A stretch of 64,000 nt of DNA from Bradyrhizobium diazoefficiens. GTDB lineage: Bacteria > Pseudomonadota > Alphaproteobacteria > Rhizobiales > Xanthobacteraceae. The translations under genes were made by a program, and so were the position numbers. Positions 55,592-63,406 of the stretch are shown in pieces (within the stretch, counting starts at the first letter, position 1; each line of letters begins with the position of its first letter). The stretch lies in assembly GCF_018129965.1 (NCBI RefSeq), contig NZ_JAFCKW010000002.1:1-64000 (forward strand). Direction: 5' to 3'. Below the pieces are notes generated by a model. It saw nothing but the letters and a program-made list of their open reading frames with translations. It was not told where the DNA came from and did not search any database.

Positions 55592-56734
55592 TTACGCTTT
55601 TTCGAGAATGTGTACAGCGCAGGCTGATCCACGTCCGACGACGTGGGTCATGCCAAGCTTTGCATTTTGTACCTGTCTGGCACCGGCCTCACCCCGCAGA
55701 TGTGCAACCACCTCATAGACGTTGGCAATACCCGTGGCGCCAAGAGGATGGCCCTTCGAGAGCAGCCCTCCGGAGACGTTGACGGGAACGCGACCACCCA
55801 ACTGGGTTTCCCCAGCATCAATCATTCGCCCCGCCTCGCCCTCCTTACAAAGTCCAAGGTTTTCGTAGTGAACGAGCTCGGCAGTTGCGAAGCAATCGTG
55901 TAATTCCACCAAATCAATATCATCGGGCTCGACTCCCGCCTGCTCGTAAGCCGATCGAGCAGCGAGACGTGTTACCTCGTTAAAATCGGACATCGCAAGA
56001 TTGTGATAACTCCATGGGTCGGATGCTAAGGCGGACGCTCTGATCCGTATCGCGCGATTCATCAATCCGAGTTGTTTCGCTTTTTTCTCCGAGCAAAGAA
56101 CTGCAGCAGCGGAACCATCCACATTCACTGAACACATAAGTTTCGTGTTCGGATAGGAAATCATTTCGGCGTTCATAACAACGTCGAGGGGGGTCTCGAT
56201 CTGATACATGGCCTTTGGATTCAAAGTCGAATGGTGATGATTTTTAACTGATACCTTCGCAAACTGTTCTGCCGTCGTGCCGTATTTGCGAGAGTGCTCC
56301 ATTCCCATGTGCGCGAAGAGCGAGGGATTAGTGGTCGAGCCCAGAATGCCTTCGGGAGATAAGCCATCCTCTGGGCCCGCACGCACAAGTAGACCGCGAC
56401 CCATTTTCTCAACGCCGACGGCCAGCACCGTATCATTGACGCCGGCCTTCACACTCATCCAAGCTTCCCGGAAAGCTGTGGCACCGGAGGCGCAAGCGTT
56501 TGAGCAATTAACAACGGGAATACCGGTTTGGCCGATTTCACGCATGATTCTTTGACCAACCATGCCGCGCGCCTCGTAGACGTTTCCACAATACAGCGCC
56601 TGCATATCGTGGATTGTCTGTCCTGCGTCGTCCAGCGCCATAAGGGCGGCCTCCGCTCCGAGATTCTCCAGCGTTCGGTCGGGGAAGCGACCGAATTTGA
56701 TCATACCAACGCCAACAACATAGACATCCGACAT
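55592..56734 (-). CDS. SCP2-type thiolase / lipid-transfer protein
   Basis: 380 residues, thiolase fold. The first active Cys is in NCSNACASGATAFREAW, the His in GGLLSKGHPLGATGIAN and the second Cys in HVVGRGSACAVHILEKA. All three are kept, so thiolytic cleavage is possible. It is paired with a DUF35 protein 11 bases upstream, as in many SCP2-thiolase systems where the two proteins form one complex. It would shorten a beta-keto or beta-hydroxy acyl-CoA. Confidence 0.87.
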   Translation of the reverse strand: MSDVYVVGVGMIKFGRFPDRTLENLGAEAALMALDDAGQTIHDMQALYCGNVYEARGMVGQRIMREIGQTGIPVVNCSNACASGATAFREAWMSVKAGVNDTVLAVGVEKMGRGLLVRAGPEDGLSPEGILGSTTNPSLFAHMGMEHSRKYGTTAEQFAKVSVKNHHHSTLNPKAMYQIETPLDVVMNAEMISYPNTKLMCSVNVDGSAAAVLCSEKKAKQLGLMNRAIRIRASALASDPWSYHNLAMSDFNEVTRLAARSAYEQAGVEPDDIDLVELHDCFATAELVHYENLGLCKEGEAGRMIDAGETQLGGRVPVNVSGGLLSKGHPLGATGIANVYEVVAHLRGEAGARQVQNAKLGMTHVVGRGSACAVHILEKA

Positions 56735-56745
56735 GGAACGCGTCC

Positions 56746-57153
56746 TTAGTTCTGAGTGAAATAATAGCCGTAATAATGTCGGCCTTTGGCGTCTATTTCC
56801 TTGAGCTTTTCGAATGCGAGTTTCACCGGCATGTCAAAGCGAACATTTTCAGGTTCAGAGGCGAGATTGCCTTTAACCGTACCGCCGCCGTCCAGATCAA
56901 CAATTGCAGATACAAAAGGTGTCCGAACCCCAGGGTTGCTTCTGTATACGATCGTGTAATTGTAGAGTTTTCCGGTATTTTTCAGGCGGATTTCTCTCAT
57001 TGCTCCGCGTTCGCCGCAAGCAGGGCAAACGTTGCAAACCCCAACGGTGATCTGTTGGCAGGAGTCGCATCGGACTCCCTGCAAATAAAAATCTCCATCT
57101 TGTCCGGACACTAGATAGGGAACGATTGGCAAAAGGCCATCGCTTACAGACAT
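56746..57153 (-). CDS. DUF35 OB-fold/zinc-ribbon protein (thiolase partner)
   Basis: 135 residues. The zinc ribbon is CDSCQQITVGVCNVCPACGE, and the OB fold follows (KLYNYTIVYRSNPGVRTPFV). DUF35 proteins bind SCP2-type thiolases or aldolases and are needed for activity in several pathways, including Ltp2-ChsH2 of steroid breakdown. It is the first gene of the minus-strand pair with the thiolase at 55592-56734. Confidence 0.87.
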   Translation of the reverse strand: MSVSDGLLPIVPYLVSGQDGDFYLQGVRCDSCQQITVGVCNVCPACGERGAMREIRLKNTGKLYNYTIVYRSNPGVRTPFVSAIVDLDGGGTVKGNLASEPENVRFDMPVKLAFEKLKEIDAKGRHYYGYYFTQN

Positions 57154-57337
57154 TGCGTACTCCTAAGAACGGCTATCGAATTCAACTTCGCGAATAATAC
57201 GCCAGCACGTGTCGTTACAATATTGAGTATCTTCATCATATTTATAGATGCTCCGGATGCTGCCTACGACCTAGTCTTCCGAACGGGCTCGTGGTTGGTC
57301 GGCGAGCCGTCAAATTCGCGAGGATGAAAGGCGTAAC

Positions 57338-58471
57338 GTGGGCCCGCTAAACGGAATAAGACTGATCGAAATCGCTGGGATTGGACCGGGGCCCATGGCC
57401 GCGATGATGTTGGGCGACATGGGAGCCGATGTTATTCGGGTCGATCGACTCAATCCAAAATCAAATCTCGCTACGGATCCTCGCTATAATGTCCACGGCC
57501 GTAGCCGACGCTCGATAGCTGTTGATTTGCAAAAGAAGGCGGCGACAGAGGTTATTCTGCGGCTGGTGGAGAAGGTGGACGGATTGATGGAGCCTTTTCG
57601 GCCAGGCGTGGCAGAGAGGCTGGGAATCGGTCCCGCAGTGGCGATTCAACGCAATCCGAAGCTTGTCTACGGACGGATGACGGGCTGGGGCCAGGACGGG
57701 CCGTTGGCAAATGCGGCGGGACACGACATCAACTACATCGCGCTGTCTGGAGTATTGCACGCGATTGGTCCGCAGGAACGGCCCATGCCGCCCCTGAATT
57801 TGGTGGGCGACTATGGGGGCGGAGCAATGCTTTTGGCTTTTGGAATGGTTTGCGGGCTGTTGGAGGCAACTCGATCCGGACAGGGACAGGTGATCGATGC
57901 AGCAATGGTCGATGGCACCGCGGCGCTATTTGGTCATTTTGCAGGAATGGACGCTGCAGGTCTTTTGTCTCCTGATCGAGAGTCCAACATGCTGGATGGC
58001 GGCGCGCATTTCTACGGGACCTATGCGACGAAGGATTGTCGATTCATTTGTATCGGCTCCATTGAACCGCAATTCTATAGCCTTTTGTTGGAGAAGATTG
58101 GTCTCTTAGGTCAGGATTTGCCAGATCAGATGGATCGGAAATCGTGGCCCGCGATGCGCAGCCGACTGGAGGCGATATTTCTCACGAAAACCCGTGACGA
58201 ATGGTGTGGTATCATGGAAGGTACAGATGTTTGTTTTGCGCCCGTGCTTTCGGTTGCTGAGGCCCCTCATCATGCGCACGCGAAGGCGCGAGATCTTTAC
58301 ATAGACGTAAGCGGCGTGAAGCAGCCCAGACCTGCTCCACGATTTTCAAGGACGCCAGGTCAAGCGCGTGTCGCACCGAAGCGCGGCGAAAGTACAACAG
58401 AGGTTCTCTCTTGGATTGGCTTTAGTAGGGATGAAATTGCTGAGCTAAGAAAGGATCGTGTCGTTGGTTGA
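57338..58471 (+). CDS. Alpha-methylacyl-CoA racemase (CaiB family)
   Basis: 377 residues from a GTG start. Racemase active-site residues are present: His in AGHDINYIALSG, Asp in NLVGDYGGGAMLLAFG and Glu in GSIEPQFYSLLLEKIG. The enzyme flips the methyl-bearing carbon of 2-methylacyl-CoA from R to S, so that acyl-CoA dehydrogenases can act. Its presence implies a 2-methyl-branched substrate such as a steroid or isoprenoid side chain. It is transcribed away from the thiolase/DUF35 pair. Confidence 0.9.
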   Translation: MGPLNGIRLIEIAGIGPGPMAAMMLGDMGADVIRVDRLNPKSNLATDPRYNVHGRSRRSIAVDLQKKAATEVILRLVEKVDGLMEPFRPGVAERLGIGPAVAIQRNPKLVYGRMTGWGQDGPLANAAGHDINYIALSGVLHAIGPQERPMPPLNLVGDYGGGAMLLAFGMVCGLLEATRSGQGQVIDAAMVDGTAALFGHFAGMDAAGLLSPDRESNMLDGGAHFYGTYATKDCRFICIGSIEPQFYSLLLEKIGLLGQDLPDQMDRKSWPAMRSRLEAIFLTKTRDEWCGIMEGTDVCFAPVLSVAEAPHHAHAKARDLYIDVSGVKQPRPAPRFSRTPGQARVAPKRGESTTEVLSWIGFSRDEIAELRKDRVVG

Positions 58472-58586
58472 TTGAGCGTAAGCACCTCCACCACTCACGT
58501 ATCTATAAATCGCCGTGCATTGATCTATAGAGAAAACCTTTTTTTGTTGTCATTAAGAGCCGATACGTTTTGTCGGAGATGGTTTT

Positions 58587-59735
58587 TTGACAATCAAGAA
58601 CAAGGCCTACATCGCGGGGATTTATGAACATCCCACGCGGCACGCGCCGGACAAATCCACCGCGCAGCTTCATGCCGAATGCGCCAAGGGCGCGCTGGAC
58701 GACGCCGGGCTCACCAAGGCCGATGTCGACGGCTATTTCTGCGCAGGCGATGCGCCGGGCGGCGTTATGCCGATGGCGGATTACCTCGGTCTCAAGCTGC
58801 GGCACCTCGATTCCACCGAGACCGGCGGCTGCTCCTATATCATCGCACTGGGCCACGCCGCCGAAGCAATTGCTGCGGGCAAATGTTCCGTCGCGCTGAT
58901 TACGCTGGCCGGCAAGCCGCGCACCGGTCCGATGCCGCCGCGCGCCTACGGGCCGGAGATGGACTTCGAAATGGCCTATGGGCCGACGACCCACAACGCC
59001 TACGGCATGTGCGCGATGCGACACATGCACGACTTCGGCACCACCAGCGAGCAGCTTGCGTGGGTGAAGGTCGCGGCCTCCCATCACGCGCAGTACAATC
59101 CCCATGCGATGCTGCGGGATGTCGTGACTGTCGAGGATGTCGTCAACTCGCCGATGATCTCCGATCCGCTGCACCGGCTCGATTGCTGCGTGGTCTCCGA
59201 TGGCGGCGGCGCGCTAATCGTGACGACGCCGGAGATTGCGAAGTCGCTGAAGCGCCCGCTGGTGCGTCTGACCGGGCACGGTGAATCGAACAAGGGGCCG
59301 AACGGCGGCCGTAACCTTGACCTGACATATTCCGCTGCCGTGTGGAGCGGACCGCCCGCGTTTGCAGAGGCGGGCGTGACACCGAAGGACATGAAGTACG
59401 CTTCGATCTACGACAGCTTTACCATCACGGTGGTGATCCAGCTTGAGGATCTCGGCTTCTGCAAGAAGGGAGACGGCGGCAAGTTCGTTGCCGATGGCAA
59501 CCTGATTTCCGGTGTCGGCAAGCTGCCGTGGAACACCGATGGCGGCGGGCTGTGCAACAACCATCCGATCAACCGTGGCGGCATTACCAAGATCATCGAG
59601 GCAGTGCGGCAGTTGCGCGGCGAAGCGCATCCGAAGGTTCAGGTTCCGAATTGCGATCTTGCCGTGGTGCATGGCACCGGCGGATTGCTTGGTGTGCGGC
59701 ATGCGGCATCGACCGCTATTCTGGAGCGCGTGTGA
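58587..59735 (+). CDS. Thiolase-family protein, probable SCP2-like aldolase or acetyltransferase
   Basis: 382 residues from TTG 58587, eight bases after GGAG. The thiolase fold is clear (AGIYEHPTRHAPDKS, ETGGCSYIIALGHAAEAI, GLCNNHPINRGGITKIIEAV). The C-terminal motif is VHGTGGLLGVRHAAS, so the usual second catalytic Cys is missing, as in Ltp2-like retro-aldolases. It overlaps the start of a DUF35 gene, then a MaoC hydratase follows. GC content, especially at third positions, is much higher than in flanking genes, which suggests separate origin. Confidence 0.85.
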   Translation: MTIKNKAYIAGIYEHPTRHAPDKSTAQLHAECAKGALDDAGLTKADVDGYFCAGDAPGGVMPMADYLGLKLRHLDSTETGGCSYIIALGHAAEAIAAGKCSVALITLAGKPRTGPMPPRAYGPEMDFEMAYGPTTHNAYGMCAMRHMHDFGTTSEQLAWVKVAASHHAQYNPHAMLRDVVTVEDVVNSPMISDPLHRLDCCVVSDGGGALIVTTPEIAKSLKRPLVRLTGHGESNKGPNGGRNLDLTYSAAVWSGPPAFAEAGVTPKDMKYASIYDSFTITVVIQLEDLGFCKKGDGGKFVADGNLISGVGKLPWNTDGGGLCNNHPINRGGITKIIEAVRQLRGEAHPKVQVPNCDLAVVHGTGGLLGVRHAASTAILERV

Positions 59736-60127
59736 TGACCGACAAGCCGAAATATCCAGCGCCCGTGACCAATCCGGAAACGGCGCATTTCTGGGAAGCT
59801 GCGAAACAGGGCAAGTTTCTCATCAAGCGCTGCAAGGCGTGCGGCGAGCCGCATTATTTCCCGCGTTCGATCTGTCCGTTCTGTTTTTCCGACAAGACGG
59901 AGTGGGAGGAGAGCAAGGGTGAGGGCGAGATCTACAGCTACAGCCTGATGCGCAAGTCGCCGACCGGACCTTATGCGATGGGTTATGTCACGCTCGATGA
60001 AGGCCCGTCGCTGCTGACCAATTTTGTCGATTGCGATCTGACGGCGCTGAAGATCGGCCAGCGCGTGAAGGTGGTGTTTAAGCCGACAGACGGAGCGCCG
60101 CTGCCGTTCTTCACGCCGGTTGGCTGA
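59735..60127 (+). CDS. DUF35 OB-fold/zinc-ribbon protein (partner of the aldolase-like gene)
   Basis: 130 residues. Zinc ribbon CKACGEPHYFPRSICPFC, then an OB fold (GEIYSYSLMRKSPTGPYAMG). The ATG shares a base with the preceding TGA (TGATG). It should form a complex with the thiolase-family protein just upstream and deliver the acyl-CoA. It is the second thiolase/DUF35 pair of the cluster. Confidence 0.89.
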   Translation: MTDKPKYPAPVTNPETAHFWEAAKQGKFLIKRCKACGEPHYFPRSICPFCFSDKTEWEESKGEGEIYSYSLMRKSPTGPYAMGYVTLDEGPSLLTNFVDCDLTALKIGQRVKVVFKPTDGAPLPFFTPVG

Positions 60128-60160
60128 CACCGTAACAAGAACAAGAAAAGGCGAGGACAC

Positions 60161-61021
60161 ATGCCGATCAACTACGACGAGGCAATGGCGCTCAAGAATA
60201 TCGGCCAGAAGTATTCCTGGACCGACCGCGAAGTGATGCTCTACGCCTACGGCATCGGTATGGGCGCCGATCCGATGGACGAGAAGGAACTGGCTTTCGT
60301 CAACGAAGGTTATTTCACGCCGCGCGAACTGAAGGTGGTGCCGACCTATGCGTCGGTGGCCGCGTGGGGCTCCAATGCCGGACCGATCCCGCTCAATCGT
60401 GTGATGGTGGTCGATGGCGAGCGGGACATTACGTTCCACAAGCCGCTGCCGGTGCAGGGCAGCATCACAGTGGATTCCAGCATCCTCGGCATTTTCGACA
60501 AGGGTAAAGACAAGGGCGCGGTGATCCTGCGCAAGAACGTACTGAAGGACGAAAAAGGAGAAGCCCTTGCCACTATTATTGCATCCGCATTTGCGCGGGG
60601 CGACGGTGGATTTGGCGGCCCTTCAGAGGGCCAACCCGAGCCGCACCCGATCCCGAAGCGAGCGCCGGACATGACGGTCGATATTTCGACGCGGCCGGAT
60701 CAGGCGCTGATCTATCGGCTTTGCGGCGATCGCAACCCGCTGCACAGTGATCCGGAGTTTGCCAAGCGCGCCGGATTCGACCGTCCGATCTTGCATGGCA
60801 TGTGTACCTATGGCCTGAGCTGTCGCGCTGTGCTCCAAACCTATGCCGACTACGATCCGCTGGCGTTCAAGCAGCACGTGACGCGCTTCTCCTCGCCGGT
60901 GTTTCCCGGTGAGACCGTGGCGTTCGACCTGTGGAAAGACGGCAACGTCATCTCGATCGAGGGCCGCGTCAAAAGCCGCGGCGTGACCGTCATCAGAAAT
61001 GGGAAAACGGTTCTGGGGTGA
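60161..61021 (+). CDS. MaoC-like double hot-dog enoyl-CoA hydratase
   Basis: 286 residues. The C-terminal hot dog carries the hydratase-2 motif YRLCGDRNPLHSDPEFAKRA followed by GFDRPILHGMCTYG, with the catalytic Asp and His. The N-terminal hot dog is a degenerate repeat, as in MFE-2-type hydratases that accept bulky acyl-CoAs. It hydrates 2-enoyl-CoA to (3R)-hydroxyacyl-CoA, the substrate an aldolase of the Ltp2 kind would cleave. It follows the DUF35 gene by 33 bases. Confidence 0.9.
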   Translation: MPINYDEAMALKNIGQKYSWTDREVMLYAYGIGMGADPMDEKELAFVNEGYFTPRELKVVPTYASVAAWGSNAGPIPLNRVMVVDGERDITFHKPLPVQGSITVDSSILGIFDKGKDKGAVILRKNVLKDEKGEALATIIASAFARGDGGFGGPSEGQPEPHPIPKRAPDMTVDISTRPDQALIYRLCGDRNPLHSDPEFAKRAGFDRPILHGMCTYGLSCRAVLQTYADYDPLAFKQHVTRFSSPVFPGETVAFDLWKDGNVISIEGRVKSRGVTVIRNGKTVLG

Positions 61022-61225
61022 AGACAGATACCAAATAACCAGCCGAGCGTTTCAGGTGAGACCTCGCTTCTGAGTGAATAATTCATCGAACTGAATATCA
61101 CAGAACAGAAATCATATGAGAGCAGACCGCTGTTCATTGCTCACGTTAAATTCTGAAGAGCCAGCTTGAATGCTTTGTCCCGTCAGTTGTTCGTAACCTT
61201 TGATCGCAAAATGAGGAGAGCGTAA

Positions 61226-62197
61226 ATGCATCAATTCAGACATGTTGTATTCGGCCTCTGTGTTGCAGTTCTGGCGCTTAGTGCCGCGACGGGATCGTAT
61301 GCCGCTTACCCAGAAAGACCTATTCGTTTTGTCGTCCCATTCGGTCCTGGGGGGACGGCAGACGTACTAGCACGTTATCTCGGTCAGAAAATGAGCGAGA
61401 AACTTGGCGCGCCGGTCGTCATAGAGAATCGTCCAGGTGGGAGCTCCATTATTGGAGCCCAGTCTGTCATAAATGCCGCCCCCGACGGGTATTCACTGTT
61501 GATAGGAACAACTGCCACCAGCCTTTTGTCGTTGCGTAAAAGTGGTTCTCAGATCGATATGCGACGTGATCTGATGCCTATCGCATCATTAGCGGAAACG
61601 ACATATGTGATTCTGGCAAGCGCCGATACGCCATTCAACTCCATTCCAGAGTTGATAGCCTATGCAAAGCAGAATGCTGGTAAGATAAACGCAGGCGTTT
61701 TCGGCGTCGGCACCAGTTCGCATCTTCTGGCCGAATATTTCAGCGCGAAGGCCGGGATTAAAGTGCTCACCGTCCCCTATAACGGAGCTGGCCCACAGTC
61801 GATTGCTCTTTTATCCGGAGAGATACAAATCGCATTCGACGGTATTGGCGTTACGAACGCCCATGTTCGCGCGGGCCGGCTGAAGTTGTTGGCCACCACT
61901 GGCCTGAAGCGAAGTCAGATATTTCCGCACATCCCCACTGTCGCTGAGACGATACCCGGTTTCACAGTGAGCGGTCTGTATGGGCTCTTGACCACGCCCG
62001 GTACTCCAAAGGAAATCGTCGACAAGCTCAGCGCGGTGGTCAACGAAATAAGCGCCACGCCTGAATTCCGCGAGCGTTTGCTGGGCTTGTCCCTTGAAGT
62101 AGTGAGCAGCACTCCCGAAGAATATGGCCGCATGATTGCGTCGGACACAGAAAAATGGGGTGAGATTGCGCGTATTTCGGGTGTCGTAATTGAATGA
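61226..62197 (+). CDS. Bug/TctC-family solute-binding protein (orphan)
   Basis: 323 residues. A signal peptide ends near SAATGSYAAYPERP. Family motifs are IRFVVPFGPGGTADVLARYL, VIENRPGGSSIIGAQSV, VLTVPYNGAGPQSIALLSGE and IAFDGIGVTNAHVRAGRLKL. Bug proteins bind small organic acids in the periplasm. No TctA or TctB membrane gene is nearby. Lower GC than the preceding module marks the end of that GC-rich block. Confidence 0.9.
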   Translation: MHQFRHVVFGLCVAVLALSAATGSYAAYPERPIRFVVPFGPGGTADVLARYLGQKMSEKLGAPVVIENRPGGSSIIGAQSVINAAPDGYSLLIGTTATSLLSLRKSGSQIDMRRDLMPIASLAETTYVILASADTPFNSIPELIAYAKQNAGKINAGVFGVGTSSHLLAEYFSAKAGIKVLTVPYNGAGPQSIALLSGEIQIAFDGIGVTNAHVRAGRLKLLATTGLKRSQIFPHIPTVAETIPGFTVSGLYGLLTTPGTPKEIVDKLSAVVNEISATPEFRERLLGLSLEVVSSTPEEYGRMIASDTEKWGEIARISGVVIE

Positions 62198-62279
62198 TCG
62201 ATGAGCCGGGACGGTCATTCACATACAACGAAAGTAAATGATAGCCGTTAGCGCTATGCTCGGCGGATCGAGAGTGTCT

Positions 62280-63404
62280 ATGAACTTCGATTTCTCTGAT
62301 GATCAAAAGTTCCTGAAAGCTGAAGCAAGAAAGTTCCTCGACGGGAATGCGCCTGCTTCGAAAGCTCGTGCAATTCTCAATGACAAGGATAAGTCATTTG
62401 ACGAGAACCTTTGGCGCGCGGTTGCTGCACAGGGCTGGCTGGGAGCAGCCATTCCTGAAAGGTTCGGTGGGCTTGGTCTTGGTTATCTCGAACTGTGCGT
62501 TATAGCGGAGGAACTGGGGCGTGCGATTGTCCCTATTCCGTTCGCTTCAACCGCTTACTTCTTGGCTGAACTGATCGGACTGGCGGGTGACGAAGACCAG
62601 AAGTCACACATATTACCAAAAATCGCGAAAGGAGAGATGATCGGATCGATCGCGGTCGCTGAGGGGCCGGGCGTTCTTTCACCAGACGGTGTGCAGACGT
62701 TCGTAGTGGACGGGAAGTTGAACGGAGTAAAAATCCCGGTCACTGACGGGATGATAGCGCATACGGCTGCAGTGCTGGCCTATGAAAACGGTCAACCAGC
62801 GCTATTTCTTGTCGATTTGCAGCATGGATCGGTGGATCGAGAAAACCTTGATACCTTAGATCCTTCGCGCGGCGCCGCCGTTTTGAAGTTTAACGATTCT
62901 CCGGTCACGCGAATAGGGAAGTTAGGTGAGGGATGGAAGCTGATTGAAAGTCTTTTTGATCGTGCTGCCGTGTTATTGGCCTTTGAGCAATGTGGTGGAA
63001 GCGATCGATGTCTGGAGATGGCAAGGTCGTATGCTCTTGAGCGGTACGCATTTGGACGGCCAATCGGATCGTACCAGGCCATTAAGCACAAACTCGCAGA
63101 CATGTACGTCAAGAATGAAGTTGCGCGTTCAAGCGCGTACTATGGAGCTTGGGCGCTCAATACCGATGCTCCTGAGCTTCCCATAGCGGCCAGTGCAGCG
63201 CGGATCGCTGCTTCGGATGCGTTTTGGTTCGCATCAAAAGAAAATATTCAGACGCACGGTGGTATCGGTTTCACCTGGGAGATGGATTGCCATCTCTACT
63301 ATCGGCGTTCGCATCAGCTGAGCCTGGTTGCCGGTGCGCCGCGGCTCTGGAAGGAGAGACTGGTATCTCAACTCGAAAAACGTGCATCAGATGGGAGTAT
63401 CTAG
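62280..63404 (+). CDS. Acyl-CoA dehydrogenase, pair 2 subunit A
   Basis: 374 residues from ATG 62280. GAAIPERFGGLGLGYLELCV, ARSYALERYAFGRPIGSYQA, IKHKLADMYVKNEVARSSAY and ENIQTHGGIGFTWEMDCHLY closely mirror pair 1 subunit A at 51501. The next gene starts two bases after its stop. An upstream in-frame ATG at 62238 is less likely. Together the two pairs suggest two successive dehydrogenation rounds on related substrates. Confidence 0.88.
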   Translation: MNFDFSDDQKFLKAEARKFLDGNAPASKARAILNDKDKSFDENLWRAVAAQGWLGAAIPERFGGLGLGYLELCVIAEELGRAIVPIPFASTAYFLAELIGLAGDEDQKSHILPKIAKGEMIGSIAVAEGPGVLSPDGVQTFVVDGKLNGVKIPVTDGMIAHTAAVLAYENGQPALFLVDLQHGSVDRENLDTLDPSRGAAVLKFNDSPVTRIGKLGEGWKLIESLFDRAAVLLAFEQCGGSDRCLEMARSYALERYAFGRPIGSYQAIKHKLADMYVKNEVARSSAYYGAWALNTDAPELPIAASAARIAASDAFWFASKENIQTHGGIGFTWEMDCHLYYRRSHQLSLVAGAPRLWKERLVSQLEKRASDGSI

Positions 63405-63406
63405 AG

